DNA from: Inquilinus limosus | Lineage (GTDB): Bacteria > Pseudomonadota > Alphaproteobacteria > DSM-16000 > Inquilinaceae | Assembly: GCF_002195995.1 (NCBI RefSeq) | Contig: NZ_NHON01000011.1 | Span: 50,733-114,732, forward strand | Length of the DNA stretch: 64,000 nt | Direction: 5' to 3' | Shown here: positions 21,270 to 30,724 of the stretch, piece after piece | How the letters are laid out: each line of letters opens with the position of its first letter | How positions within the stretch are numbered: position 1 is the stretch's first letter | The notes under the pieces: model-generated | Told to the model about the DNA's origin: nothing | The model's input: the letters and a program-made list of their open reading frames with translations, nothing else | The model's database searches: none | Program-made: the position numbers and the translations under genes

Positions 21270-21301
21270 AAAAGGCGCGCCCCTGGGGGACGCGCCTTTT
21301 T
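21270..21301. terminator. bidirectional terminator between gcdH and the marR gene
   Basis: AAAAGGCGCG pairs with CGCGCCTTTT, and an inner CCCC/GGGG extends the stem. T-runs occur on both strands, serving two converging genes. Confidence 0.85.
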
Positions 21302-21319
21302 CGTGCCGGCGAGGCCGCC

Positions 21320-21796
21320 TCAGGCCGCGCTGGTCACAGGCTGGTCGGTACTGTAGGCGAGGTTGCCGGACCAGAAGCCCTCGAGCCGCCGCAGCGTGCC
21401 GTTCAGCGTCTCGACGTCGCCGACGCGCAGCCCCGTCCCCTCCAGCGAATCCGCCTGGCGGCTGAACATGATCTCGAGCTTGGACCGCAGCGCCTGGCCC
21501 TTGCTGGTCAGACGGACCCGGGTGGAGCGCCGGTCATGTTGCGACCGCTCCTGCGCCAGGTAACCGTTCTCGACCATCTTCTTGACGTTGTACGAGACGT
21601 TCGAGCCCAGATAGTAGCCACGGGCGGTCAACTCGCCGATGGTCAGCTCGTCCATGCCGATATTGTACAGAATCAAACTCTGCACGTTATTGATGTCCTG
21701 GACGCCAAAACGGTCCAACTCCACCTTCACCACATCCAGAAAGCAGCGATGGAGCCGCTCAATGAGTGCGGTCATGCGGTAATAGGGATGATGCAT
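21320..21796 (-). CDS. MarR-family winged-helix regulator, LdtR-like
   Basis: 158 residues. It has a wHTH core with SYNVKKMVENGYL as the recognition region and DRRSTRVRLTSKG as the wing. The N terminus (YYRMTALIERLHRCFLDVVK, NNVQSLILYNIG) and ARGYYLGSNVSYN resemble the LdtR group described in Liberibacter and rhizobia, which controls an L,D-transpeptidase and stress tolerance. I infer that relationship from memory of the family. It is divergent from hemB and probably autoregulated from the AT-rich gap. Confidence 0.87.
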   Translation of the reverse strand: MHHPYYRMTALIERLHRCFLDVVKVELDRFGVQDINNVQSLILYNIGMDELTIGELTARGYYLGSNVSYNVKKMVENGYLAQERSQHDRRSTRVRLTSKGQALRSKLEIMFSRQADSLEGTGLRVGDVETLNGTLRRLEGFWSGNLAYSTDQPVTSAA

Positions 21797-22134
21797 TCAG
21801 ACCTCCGACCCACTGGCGCTTTGTACTATCTAGACCGTCGTTCTACCACCGGCAAAGCCACTTTAGACAAAATCATCCAAAACGAAAGTGTTGTGAGCAG
21901 CACAGGAGTTCACTGCAATTTGCACCGCATTCAGGACGAATTCGCGCTAGATCGATGCTCTCGGTTGCGACAAAGGACATTTTTGATCCCATCGTCGGTC
22001 TTTATCAACCCTCTCCACGCAAGCACCGTTCCCTTTGCGGAGACAGCGATCCGTGGCGGGCCGCCGCACCGTGTTGTTTCCGGCCCGAGCTCCGTCCTAG
22101 AGTGCGCGCGCCATCCTCGTCGTTGAGTGTCACG
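21797..22134. other. 338-base marR-hemB divergent intergenic region
   Basis: The first 170 bases next to marR are AT-rich and contain a TCTAGA palindrome about 30 bases upstream of the marR start, a plausible operator site. The part next to hemB is G+C-rich with no clear promoter. An open frame runs through it into hemB but shows no conserved protein. No RNA gene is recognised. Confidence 0.5.
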
Positions 22135-23133
22135 ATGTCCCGCCTGCCCTTCCCCGGTGCCTACCCGACCACCCGCATGCGCCGCCTGCGCACCGACGGC
22201 TGGATCCGCGAGCTGGTGGCGGAGCATCGCCTGAGCCCGTCCGACCTGATCTGGCCGATCTTCGTGGTCGAGGGCGACCGCCGGCAGCCGGTCGAATCGT
22301 TGCCGGGGGTCGAGCGGCACGATCTGGCCAGCGCCGTGGAGGCCTGCCGCCGCGCCCGCGACCTGGGCATCCCGGCCGTGGCGATCTTCCCGATGATCGA
22401 CCGCGCCCTGCGCAGCGAGGACGGGGCCGAGGCGTGCCGGGCCGGCAACCTGGTGTGCCGCGCCGTCTCCGCGATCAAGGCGGCGGTGCCGGATTTGGGC
22501 ATCGTCGTCGACGTCGCCCTCGACCCGTTCACCAGCCACGGCCATGACGGCGTGATCCGCGACGGCCGGATCCTGAACGACGAGACGATCGAGATCCTGG
22601 TGCGCCAGGCCGTGGTCCAGGCCGAGGCCGGGGCCGACATCGTGGCGCCGTCGGACATGATGGACGGCCGCATCGGCGCGATCCGCGCCGGGCTGGACGG
22701 CGCCGGCCGGCAGGACGTCAAGATCATGGCCTATTCGGCGAAATACGCCTCGGCCTTCTACGGCCCGTTCCGCGATGCGGTCGGGTCGACCGGCGTGCTG
22801 GTCGGCGACAAGAAGACCTACCAGATGGATTTCGGCAACAGCGACGAGGCGATGCGCGAGGTCGAGCTGGACCTGCGGGAGGGCGCCGACATGGTGATGG
22901 TCAAGCCCGGCCTGCCCTATCTCGACATCATCCGCCGGGTGCGCGACGGCTTCGGCGTGCCGGTCCTCGCCTATCAGGTCAGCGGCGAATACGCGATGAT
23001 GAAGGCTGCGGCGCAGAATGGCTGGCTGGACTACGACAAGGCGCTGATCGAGGTGCTGACCGCGTTCAAGCGCGCCGGCGCCGCGGGCGTGCTGACCTAC
23101 GGCGCCGTCGACGCGGCGGTGCTGCTGGGGTGA
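22135..23133 (+). CDS. hemB: delta-aminolevulinic acid dehydratase (porphobilinogen synthase), Mg-type
   Basis: Joins two 5-aminolevulinate molecules to porphobilinogen in haem synthesis. 332 residues. The two Schiff-base lysines are K203 (YSAKYASAFYGPF) and K257 (VMVKPGLPYLD). The metal site reads DVALDPFTSHGHDG, where zinc enzymes have three cysteines, so this is the Asp-rich Mg-dependent form known from Bradyrhizobium and Pseudomonas. I start it at ATG 22135, giving the usual MSRLPFPGAYP N terminus. A long in-frame extension upstream is not conserved. Confidence 0.96.
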   Translation: MSRLPFPGAYPTTRMRRLRTDGWIRELVAEHRLSPSDLIWPIFVVEGDRRQPVESLPGVERHDLASAVEACRRARDLGIPAVAIFPMIDRALRSEDGAEACRAGNLVCRAVSAIKAAVPDLGIVVDVALDPFTSHGHDGVIRDGRILNDETIEILVRQAVVQAEAGADIVAPSDMMDGRIGAIRAGLDGAGRQDVKIMAYSAKYASAFYGPFRDAVGSTGVLVGDKKTYQMDFGNSDEAMREVELDLREGADMVMVKPGLPYLDIIRRVRDGFGVPVLAYQVSGEYAMMKAAAQNGWLDYDKALIEVLTAFKRAGAAGVLTYGAVDAAVLLG

Positions 23134-23171
23134 CCCTCGCCTCAGCGAGGCTCTTTCGAAGTTCCCAACAC

Positions 23172-23259
23172 CGTCATTGCAAGCGCAGCGAAGCAATCCG
23201 GAGGCCAGTGCGAACCGGCCCCTGGATTGCTTCGTCGGTTTCGCCTCCTCGCAATGACG
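23172..23259. repeat. intergenic palindromic element, type A, copy 2
   Basis: Between the converging hemB and alpha/beta-hydrolase genes. It is close to copy 1, with A for G after CATTGC and a changed centre (CCGGAGGCC against GGCCCCTGG) that weakens the middle pairing. Confidence 0.95.
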
Positions 23260-23381
23260 GCGAGGGGTTGCTGTTCTGAGACAACCGAGTTGATCCAGAC
23301 ACAATCTCGGCACCGACATCACCATGCCGAATTGGAACAAAAACAGAACAAATAGTCAAACAGGACCGCGCCGGCGCCGCC

Positions 23382-24230
23382 TCAGGCCGCCGCCAGCCAG
23401 TCGCGGATCGGGCCGGTCTGGTCGCCCACCATCAGCGCCGGGGCGTGGCCGCAGCCGGGGATGGTCAGCAGCATGGTGTCCGGCCGCGCCGCCATCCGCT
23501 CGGCCGTCTCGGCGGCCAGCAGGTCCGACTCCGCGCCGCGGATCACCAGCACCGGGCAGCGGATCTGGTCCCACACCATCCACAGGTCGACATCCGCCAG
23601 CGGGCCGGCGAAGGCCGCGGCGATGCCGGGGTCGTAGGCCAGGCCCAGCGTGCCGTCCGCCCGCCGCCGGGCGCTGTGCTCGGCCAAGTGCCGCCATTGC
23701 CCGTCGGTCAGCGGCCCGAAGGGCGCGTGCACCCGCCGCAGATAGGCCTCGAGCCCGGCGAGATCGGCGAAGGCCGGGTCCTGGCCAACATAGGATCCGA
23801 TTCTCATCAACGCCGCCTGCGGGATGAACGGCCCGACGTCGTTCAGCACCAGCCGGCGGATCGGCGTGTTCGGCTGGGCCGCCAGCATCATGCCGATCAG
23901 CCCGCCCATCGAGGTGCCGACCCAGTCGACCTCCGCCGCGTCGAGCCGGGCGATCAGCGCCGCCGCGTCGCCGAGATACTGCGGATAGCCGTACAGCGCC
24001 GGGTTGGCGATCCAGCCGCTGCGGCCGCGCCCGACCACGTCGGGGCAGACCACCATCCGGCCCGACCAGGCCAAGTCCGCGGCCAGCATGTCGAAGTCCC
24101 GGCCGTTGCGGGTCAGCCCGTGCACGCACAGCACCGGCGGCTGCGTGCGGTCCGAGCCCCAGGAGACATAGGCCAGGCGGTGGAAGCCGCCCAGGCCGAG
24201 CCCGAGGAACTGATGCTCGACTGGTTCCAT
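23382..24230 (-). CDS. alpha/beta-fold hydrolase
   Basis: 282 residues, cytoplasmic. Standard features are the oxyanion HG (VLCVHGLTRNGRDF), the nucleophile elbow GTSMGGLIGM with the serine, an acid after strand 7 (VIRGAESDLL) and the histidine in GCGHAPAL. The substrate is not evident. Starts at ATG 24230, 16 bases after the decarboxylase stop, so both belong to one operon. This pairing of a group IV decarboxylase with an alpha/beta hydrolase is one I recall from alphaproteobacteria, but I cannot name a function from it. Confidence 0.88.
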   Translation of the reverse strand: MEPVEHQFLGLGLGGFHRLAYVSWGSDRTQPPVLCVHGLTRNGRDFDMLAADLAWSGRMVVCPDVVGRGRSGWIANPALYGYPQYLGDAAALIARLDAAEVDWVGTSMGGLIGMMLAAQPNTPIRRLVLNDVGPFIPQAALMRIGSYVGQDPAFADLAGLEAYLRRVHAPFGPLTDGQWRHLAEHSARRRADGTLGLAYDPGIAAAFAGPLADVDLWMVWDQIRCPVLVIRGAESDLLAAETAERMAARPDTMLLTIPGCGHAPALMVGDQTGPIRDWLAAA

Positions 24231-24246
24231 CCTTGGGGGATCCCTC

Positions 24247-25398
24247 TCAGGCCGCCTGAGCGGCGGCCGGGCGCAGCGCGCCGTCCTCGACCGCGACGAA
24301 GCGCCGGGCCTCGAAGCCGTTGAACCGGGTCTGCAGCACGTTGGAATAGGCGCCGATCTGGCCGAACTCGATCCAGTCGCCCTCGTGCACATCCTCCGGC
24401 AGCGGCGAGGTGCCGGGCAGGCTGTCATAGCTGTCGCAGGTCGGGCCGAACAGGGCGAAGCTGGCCGGCTTCCCGCCCGCCCCGCCCGGCCGCAGCAGGC
24501 GCACCGGATAGACGGTGCGGAACAGCTTCATGTCGGCCAGGCTGCCATAGGCGCCGTCGTTCAGGTACAGGCGGTGGCCGCGCCGGAACTCGACCTTCAC
24601 CACCAACGAACAGGCCTCGGCCACCAGGGCCCGGCCGGGCTCGCAGAACACGGCACGGCCGGGATCGGCCGGCAGCCGGGCCAGCCCGGCGCGGATCGCG
24701 GCGACGAAGGCGGAGAGCGGCGGCGCCGCGGTGCCGACATAGGCGGCCGGGAAGCCGCCGCCGACATCGATCACCGGCGCGCCGACCCCGGCCCTGGCCA
24801 GGATGCCGGCGCAGATCGTCAGCGCGCTCTCATAGGCGCCGGGATCGAGGCATTGCGACCCGACATGGAAGGTCAGCCCGGCGCGGTTGCCGGTGGCGGC
24901 GATGCGGCGCAGCAGCCCCGGCGCGGCCTCGACCTCGGCGCCGAACTTGCCGCTGAGGTCGCAGACCGAATCGAAGCGCGGCATGTCGACCCGCAGCACC
25001 AGCGTCAGGTCGCGCGCCCCGCCGGTCACGGCCAGGATCTTGTCCAGCTCCTCCTCATGGTCCAGCGCGTAGGTGCGGATACCGAAGCGGTGATAGGCCA
25101 GTTCGACCGCCTGCCGGTTCTTCACCGGGTGCATGTAGTGCGACACGGCCTCGGGCAGCGCCGCCACGGCCTCGATCTCGCTCAGCGAGGCGACGTCGAA
25201 ATGGCGCAGGCCGCCGGCATGCAGCCCGGCCAGCACCGCCGGATGGTCGTTGCACTTGACCGCGTACATCACCGTGCCGGGGAACTGGCGCTGGAATTCC
25301 GCCGCCGAGTCCCGCAGCACCCGGGGCCGCAGGCAGTAGACCGGCTCCTCCGGCCGGAGGGCGGTGACCATGGCGAGGGCGTCGGCGAAGGACTCCAT
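24247..25398 (-). CDS. ornithine/lysine decarboxylase, alanine-racemase fold
   Basis: A PLP-dependent group IV decarboxylase making putrescine or cadaverine. 383 residues. K48 in YAVKCNDHP binds PLP. FHVGSQC, GGGFPAAY and CEPGRALVAEA form the phosphate and ring contacts. C321 in FGPTCDSYD is the catalytic cysteine contributed across the dimer, typical of ornithine decarboxylases. Specificity between ornithine and lysine cannot be settled by eye. Starts at ATG 25398 after AGGAG; a longer frame is not conserved. First gene of a two-gene operon. Confidence 0.92.
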   Translation of the reverse strand: MESFADALAMVTALRPEEPVYCLRPRVLRDSAAEFQRQFPGTVMYAVKCNDHPAVLAGLHAGGLRHFDVASLSEIEAVAALPEAVSHYMHPVKNRQAVELAYHRFGIRTYALDHEEELDKILAVTGGARDLTLVLRVDMPRFDSVCDLSGKFGAEVEAAPGLLRRIAATGNRAGLTFHVGSQCLDPGAYESALTICAGILARAGVGAPVIDVGGGFPAAYVGTAAPPLSAFVAAIRAGLARLPADPGRAVFCEPGRALVAEACSLVVKVEFRRGHRLYLNDGAYGSLADMKLFRTVYPVRLLRPGGAGGKPASFALFGPTCDSYDSLPGTSPLPEDVHEGDWIEFGQIGAYSNVLQTRFNGFEARRFVAVEDGALRPAAAQAA

Positions 25399-25617
25399 CG
25401 AACGCTCCTGGAACGCTGGGCCGCCGCCGGACGCGCGGCACCTCGATATCATCCGGGCAAGGCCGGCCGCTTGGCTAGCCCCCCGCGAAAATAGACCGAA
25501 GCGCATCCGGCGCCGCGGCCCGACCCTGCGCCTCCATGGCGCCTCGCGCCGAATCGGACAGATTATTATAACACCACACCGCCATGACCGATCCTGGGCG
25601 GCCTGGAGACGTGATCG

Positions 25618-27999
25618 ATGAGATGGCTTCGCCGCGGCGCGATCGCGCTGGCCTGCCTCCTGCTGCTGCTCGTGGTGCTGGCCGGCGGCGGCCTGTGGTG
25701 GCTGCGCACCGGGGTGCCCGCCGAATCAGGCACCGTCGCGCTCGACGGCCTGTCCGGCCCGGTGCGGATCTACCGTGACGGTCACGGCGTCCCGACGATC
25801 TTTGCCCAGAGCGACGGCGACGCCTATTTCGCCCTCGGCTGGCTGCACGCCCAGGACCGGCTGTGGCAGATGGAGCTGCAGCGCCGGATCGGCGCCGGCC
25901 GGCTGTCCGAGCTGATCGGCACCGGCGGGCTGAAATTCGACAAGCTGATGCGGACGCTGGGCTTCTACCGCCTGGCCGAGGCCGACGTCGCCGCCCAGCC
26001 GCCGGAGATGCGAGCGGCGCTCGACCGCTACGCCGCGGGCGTCAATGCCTGGATCGACGGCCATCCGGGCGCGCTGCCGCCCGAGTTCTATCTCCTCGGC
26101 AGCCGGCCCGAGCCGTGGCGGCCGGCCGACACGCTGGTCTGGAGCAAGCTGATGGCGCTGCAGCTGTCGGCGAACTATCGCGACGAGATCCTGCGCGCCC
26201 AGGTGATCGCCCGGCTGGGGCCGGACCGCGCCCGCACCCTGTTCCCGGATCTCGGCACGCTCACGCCCTCCACCCTCGCCGCCCTCGACCGAGCCGCGCC
26301 GATGCTGACCGCCCTGGTCCAGGCGCTGCCGCCGCCGCTTGGCCCCCGCACGGCGTCGAACGAATGGGTGGTCGGCCCCAGCCGCACCGACACCGGCGCG
26401 CCGATCCTGGCCAACGACCCGCATCTGGGGCTGAGCGCGCCGATCCTGTGGTACCTGGCGCGGATCGAGACGCCGACGCTGTCGGTCGCCGGCGCCACCG
26501 TGCCCGGCGTGCCGCTGACCATTTTGGGCCAGAACCGCCGCATCGCCTGGGGCTTCACCACCACCGGCGCCGATGTGCAGGACCTGTTCCTGGAGACGGT
26601 GGACCCGGCCGACCCGGGCCGCTACCGCACCCCGGACGGCAGCGCCGCCTTCGAGACCCGGACCGAGACCATCGGCGTGTCCGGCGGCGACCCGGTGACG
26701 CTGACGATCCGCAGCACTCGGCACGGGCCGGTGCTGTCCGACCTCGACCCCGACATGGCGAAGCTGGCGGGCGACGGCAAGGTCGCCGCCCTGGCCTTCA
26801 CCGCGCTGGCCCCCGGCGACACCAGCGCCGACGCGCTGTACCGGCTGAACCGCGCCGGCGACTGGCCGGAGTTCCTGGCGGCGATGCGGCTGTTCCGCGC
26901 CCCGATCCAGAACATGGCCTATGCCGATGGCGACGGGAATATCGGCTTCGTCGTCCCCGGCGCGATCCCGATCCGCCGCTCCGGCGACGGCAAGCTGCCG
27001 GCGGACGGCGCCTCGGGCGCCCAGGACTGGACCGGCCTGATCCCGTTCGAGGAGTTGCCCCAGGCCCTGAACCCGCCCGGCGCCGCCATCGCCAACGCCA
27101 ACAACGCCCCGGTCGGGCCGGGCTATCCCCACTATCTCGGCGACGGCTATGACGAGCCGTACCGCGCCCGCCGCATCGTCGAGATGCTGGACGCCGAGGG
27201 GCCGAACACGATGGCGCGCAGCCAGGCGATGCAGGCCGACACGCTGACCACCGAGGCGCGCGAGCTGCTGCCGCTGATGACCGTCATCGATCCTGCGGAC
27301 GACCGCATGGCCAAGGCCCTGGCGCTGTTGCGCGGCTGGAACCTGCGGATGGACCGCAACCGGCCGGAGCCGCTGCTCTACATGGAATGGCTGTGGCGCT
27401 TCGCCCATGCCGTGTTCGACCCGCCGCTCGGCCCCTTGGCCGAGGATTATTTCGGGCTGCACCCGACGATCCTGGCGACGATCCTGAACCGCGACCCGTC
27501 CTGGTGCGGCGACGCCAAGGCCTCGGCCCCGCCGGCCGACTGCTCGGCCCTGCTGCGCCGGACCCTGGGCGAGGCGCTGGACGCGCTGGCGCAGCGCCAC
27601 GGCGCCGACATGGCTGCCTGGCGCTGGGGGTCGGAGCATGTCGCGCCGCTGGAGGCGCAGGTGCTGTCGCGCGTGCCGGTGGTCGGCGGGCTGATCTCGC
27701 TGGCGACCCCGACCGATGGCGGGCCCTATACCCTGAATCGCGGCGCCACCACGATCACCGATCCCGACGCGCCCTTCGCCCACACCCATGGCGCCGGCTA
27801 CCGCGCCGTCTACGACCTGGCCGACCGCGGCCGGTCGCGCTTCATGATCGCCACCGGCCAGTCAGGCAACCCGCTGTCGCCGCATTGGGGCGACCTGGTC
27901 GCGGATTGGCGAGACGGAAGATACTTGACGTTGCAGGGTGGCGAGGCTGATCTCGCCGCCGCCGGGGAGTCGCTGACGACCCTGCAGCCGCGCCAATAA
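25618..27999 (+). CDS. penicillin acylase-family N-terminal-nucleophile hydrolase
   Basis: 793 residues. An N-terminal membrane anchor or signal (LACLLLLLVVLAGGGLWWL) points to the periplasm. The alpha chain is followed by a spacer and the self-cleavage site at S247 (ASNEWVV), the beta-chain nucleophile; NEWVVGPSRTDTGAPILANDPHLGL is the expected beta-chain start (given here in pieces: NEWVV, GAPILANDPHLGL). Family members deacylate beta-lactams, acyl-homoserine lactones or lipopeptides; which applies is unknown. ATG 25618 follows GGAGAC. Divergent from the decarboxylase, 15 bases before the dehydratase. Confidence 0.9.
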   Translation: MRWLRRGAIALACLLLLLVVLAGGGLWWLRTGVPAESGTVALDGLSGPVRIYRDGHGVPTIFAQSDGDAYFALGWLHAQDRLWQMELQRRIGAGRLSELIGTGGLKFDKLMRTLGFYRLAEADVAAQPPEMRAALDRYAAGVNAWIDGHPGALPPEFYLLGSRPEPWRPADTLVWSKLMALQLSANYRDEILRAQVIARLGPDRARTLFPDLGTLTPSTLAALDRAAPMLTALVQALPPPLGPRTASNEWVVGPSRTDTGAPILANDPHLGLSAPILWYLARIETPTLSVAGATVPGVPLTILGQNRRIAWGFTTTGADVQDLFLETVDPADPGRYRTPDGSAAFETRTETIGVSGGDPVTLTIRSTRHGPVLSDLDPDMAKLAGDGKVAALAFTALAPGDTSADALYRLNRAGDWPEFLAAMRLFRAPIQNMAYADGDGNIGFVVPGAIPIRRSGDGKLPADGASGAQDWTGLIPFEELPQALNPPGAAIANANNAPVGPGYPHYLGDGYDEPYRARRIVEMLDAEGPNTMARSQAMQADTLTTEARELLPLMTVIDPADDRMAKALALLRGWNLRMDRNRPEPLLYMEWLWRFAHAVFDPPLGPLAEDYFGLHPTILATILNRDPSWCGDAKASAPPADCSALLRRTLGEALDALAQRHGADMAAWRWGSEHVAPLEAQVLSRVPVVGGLISLATPTDGGPYTLNRGATTITDPDAPFAHTHGAGYRAVYDLADRGRSRFMIATGQSGNPLSPHWGDLVADWRDGRYLTLQGGEADLAAAGESLTTLQPRQ

Positions 28000-28014
28000 C
28001 GGGACAAACCCCAG

Positions 28015-29247
28015 ATGAGCACCGCCCCGCTGCCGGTCACCATCGACGACATCCACGCCGCCGCCGCGGCCCTGGAGGGCCAGGTGGCCCGCACGCCGAT
28101 GATCCCGGCGCCCCAGCTGTCCGGCATCCTCGGTTGCGAGCTGCACCTGAAGCTCGAGACGCTGCAGCGCACCGGGTCGTTCAAGGACCGCGGCGCCTAC
28201 AACAAGCTGCGCTCGCTCGACAAGGCGCAGCGCCGGCGCGGCGTCGTCGCCATGTCGGCCGGCAACCACGCCCAGGGCGTCGCCTACCACGCCACCCGCC
28301 TGGGCATCCCGTCGACCATCGTGATGCCGACCTTCACCCCCTTCACCAAGGTGGCGAAGACCGAGGGCTACGGCGCCAAGGTGGTGCTGGTGGGCCAGAC
28401 CCTGGACGACAGCATGGGCCATGCCCGCAAGCTGGTCGATTCGGACGGGCTGACCCTGATCCACCCCTATGACGACCCGTACATCGTCGCCGGCCAGGGC
28501 ACCGCCGGGCTGGAGATCCTGGCCGACGTGCCGGACCTGGACGACCTGGTGGTGCCGATCGGCGGCGGCGGGCTGATCTCCGGCATCGCCATCGCGGCGC
28601 GGTCGATCAACCCCAAGATCCGGATCACCGGGGTCGAAGCCGCGCTCTACGCCTCGATGAGCGACGCGGTGGCCGGCCGCACCGGCGTCTATGGCGGCGC
28701 CACCATCGCCGAGGGCATCGCGGTGAAGAGCCCGGGCGTGCTGACCCGGCAGATCATCGCGGCGCTGGTCGACGACATCGTCACGGTCGAGGAGACGGTG
28801 CTGGAGCAGGGCGTGCACCAGCTGATGACCCAGCAGAAGCTGGTCGCCGAGGGCGCGGGCGCCGCCGGCATCGCCGGCATCCTGGCCCATCCGGAGCGCT
28901 TCGCCGGGCGCAAGGTCGGCGTCGTCGTCTGCGGCGGCAACATCGACCCGCGCATCCTGGCCTCGATCCTGATGCGCGGCCTGGTGCGCAACGGCCAGAT
29001 CGCCCGGTTGCGCATCGAGATCGAGGACGTGCCGGGGGTGCTGAGCACCATCGCCGGCATCATCGGCGCCACCGGCGGCAACATCATCGAGACCTACCAC
29101 CAGCGGCTGTTCTTCCAGATCCCGGTGAAGCGCGCCGATATCGACGTGGTGGTCGAGACCCGCGACCGCGCCCATGTCGATGTCATCATCGGCAAGCTGA
29201 TGGAATCGGGCTATCCGGCCAAGCTGCTGAGCGACGTCGGCGCCTGA
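28015..29247 (+). CDS. ilvA: threonine ammonia-lyase with ACT domain
   Basis: Deaminates threonine to 2-oxobutyrate, the entry to isoleucine synthesis. 410 residues. The fold-type II PLP domain has K57 (RTGSFKDRGAYN), SAGNHAQGVAYH and GGGGLISG. The C-terminal 80 residues (IEIEDVPGVLSTIAGIIGA) form a single ACT domain, probably for feedback control. This matches the short TdcB/IlvA form more than the two-ACT E. coli IlvA. It follows the acylase by 15 bases and may be cotranscribed with it. Confidence 0.92.
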   Translation: MSTAPLPVTIDDIHAAAAALEGQVARTPMIPAPQLSGILGCELHLKLETLQRTGSFKDRGAYNKLRSLDKAQRRRGVVAMSAGNHAQGVAYHATRLGIPSTIVMPTFTPFTKVAKTEGYGAKVVLVGQTLDDSMGHARKLVDSDGLTLIHPYDDPYIVAGQGTAGLEILADVPDLDDLVVPIGGGGLISGIAIAARSINPKIRITGVEAALYASMSDAVAGRTGVYGGATIAEGIAVKSPGVLTRQIIAALVDDIVTVEETVLEQGVHQLMTQQKLVAEGAGAAGIAGILAHPERFAGRKVGVVVCGGNIDPRILASILMRGLVRNGQIARLRIEIEDVPGVLSTIAGIIGATGGNIIETYHQRLFFQIPVKRADIDVVVETRDRAHVDVIIGKLMESGYPAKLLSDVGA

Positions 29248-29276
29248 CCGGGCGACCCGCCCGGAGGGGGAAGCGC

Positions 29277-29762
29277 ATGAAGGCCGTCCTGATCACCGGC
29301 ATGTCCGGGAGCGGGAAGACCGCCGTGATCCGCGAGCTGGCGGCGCGCGGCCACGACACCCGCGACCTCGACACGCCGGAATGGTCGGAATGGGTCGATG
29401 CCGCCCCCGGGGATGACCTGACGCCGGGCGAGGGCAAGGACTGGGTGTGGCGGGAGGACCGGCTGGACGCGCTGCTGGCCGCGCCGCGCGACCGCACGCT
29501 GTTCCTCAGCGGCACCTCCGAGACCATGGGCCGGTTCCTGCCGCGGATCGACCTGGTGATCCTGCTCTCCGCCCCGGTGGAGACGCTGCTGGAGCGGATG
29601 GCGGCCCGCGCCGACGGCTATGGCCGGACCGGGGAGGAGCGGCGCAGGGCGGCCGGGCTGGTGGCGCTGGTCGAGCCGCTGCTGCGCCAGTCCGCCGATC
29701 ACGAGATCGACACCCGCCGGCCGGTCGCCGACACGGTCGACGCGATTCTGCGGCTGACATGA
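29277..29762 (+). CDS. small P-loop NTPase/kinase-like protein
   Basis: 161 residues. A Walker A motif opens the protein (GMSGSGKTAVI), followed by a substrate region (DLDTPEWSEW) and a hydrophobic DLVILLSAP strand with downstream R residues (RMAARADGYGRT) as in adenylate- or shikimate-kinase-like folds. I cannot name the substrate. It starts at ATG 29277 after GGGGGAAG, 29 bases after ilvA. Similar orphan ATPases of this size are usually annotated only as AAA family. Confidence 0.82.
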   Translation: MKAVLITGMSGSGKTAVIRELAARGHDTRDLDTPEWSEWVDAAPGDDLTPGEGKDWVWREDRLDALLAAPRDRTLFLSGTSETMGRFLPRIDLVILLSAPVETLLERMAARADGYGRTGEERRRAAGLVALVEPLLRQSADHEIDTRRPVADTVDAILRLT

Positions 29763-29884
29763 AGCCGCGATAGATCCGGCCGCATACCCCGGCATGGCGA
29801 TCCGGCGTCCGAGTCGCTTGCCCGCGATCCGTCACTGTGGTGCAGTATGGGGATGAGGTCAGTGCCTCGGCCCAGGAGCCTTTG

Positions 29885-30619
29885 ATGTCCGTCATCGACG
29901 GCAAGCTTGGTCGTCTGCAGCATTTCTACCGGTCGGGCCCCCTGCCCTGCCCCTATATTCCCGGCCGTGTCGAGCGCAAGCTGTTCACCCGGCTGAACGG
30001 CGGCGACGCGCGATCGCTGAACACCACCCTGTCGCAGGCCGGGTTCCGGCGCAGCCACGACATCGTCTACCGCCCGGTCTGCCCTGGCTGCCGCGCCTGC
30101 GTTCCGGTGCGCATCCCGGTGGCGCGCTTTACCGCCGGCCGCAGCATGCGCCGGGCCTGGGCCGCCAATCTCGACCTCAGCCGCCGGTCGGTGCTGCCGA
30201 TCGGCACCGACGAGCAGTTCGCCCTGTTCCTCCGCTACCAGCGGCATCGCCATGGCGACAGCGACATGGCGCGGATGTCGCGGGCCGATTACGGCAGCAT
30301 GATCGAGGAAGGCAGCGGCAGCGCCGCGCTGATCGAGTTCCGCGACCCGGCCGGCACCCTGCGCGCCGCCGCGCTGGTCGACGTGCTGGAGGACGGGCTA
30401 TCCGCCGTCTACAGCTTCTACGATCCCGACGTGCCGCAGCGCAGCCTGGGCACGTATGTGATCCTGGCCCTGGTGGAGGAGGCCCGGCAGACCGGCCTCG
30501 ACCACGTCTATCTCGGCTACTGGATCGCGCAGAGCCACAAGATGGCCTACAAGGCGCGTTTCCAGCCGCTCGAGGCCCTCACCGACAGCGGCTGGACGAC
30601 GCTTGACCAGGACGGCTGA
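29885..30619 (+). CDS. bpt: aspartate/glutamate leucyltransferase (arginyl-tRNA-protein transferase family)
   Basis: Transfers leucine from tRNA to N-terminal Asp or Glu, marking proteins for the N-end rule degradation pathway. 244 residues. FYRSGPLPCPYIPGRVERKL and RPVCPGCRACVPVRIP are the N-terminal ATE motifs. The C-terminal GNAT-like part has SVYSFYDPD-type sequence (AVYSFYDPDVPQRSLGTYV) and YLGYWIAQSHKMAYK. I choose ATG 29885, with AGGAG seven bases upstream, over an in-frame GTG at 29837. Confidence 0.93.
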   Translation: MSVIDGKLGRLQHFYRSGPLPCPYIPGRVERKLFTRLNGGDARSLNTTLSQAGFRRSHDIVYRPVCPGCRACVPVRIPVARFTAGRSMRRAWAANLDLSRRSVLPIGTDEQFALFLRYQRHRHGDSDMARMSRADYGSMIEEGSGSAALIEFRDPAGTLRAAALVDVLEDGLSAVYSFYDPDVPQRSLGTYVILALVEEARQTGLDHVYLGYWIAQSHKMAYKARFQPLEALTDSGWTTLDQDG

Positions 30620-30637
30620 GCCCGCCTTCTTCCCCAC

Positions 30638-30724
30638 CGTCATTGCAAGCGCAGCGAAGCAATCCAGGGGCCGCTTGCACCGGCCCCTGGATTGCTTCGT
30701 CGGCTTCGCCTCCTCGCAATGACG
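30638..30724. repeat. intergenic palindromic element, type A, copy 3
   Basis: Begins 19 bases after the bpt stop and precedes the TRAP genes in the same direction. Central CCAGGGGCC/GGCCCCTGG is intact, and the left arm has CATTGCAAGCGC. Confidence 0.95.
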
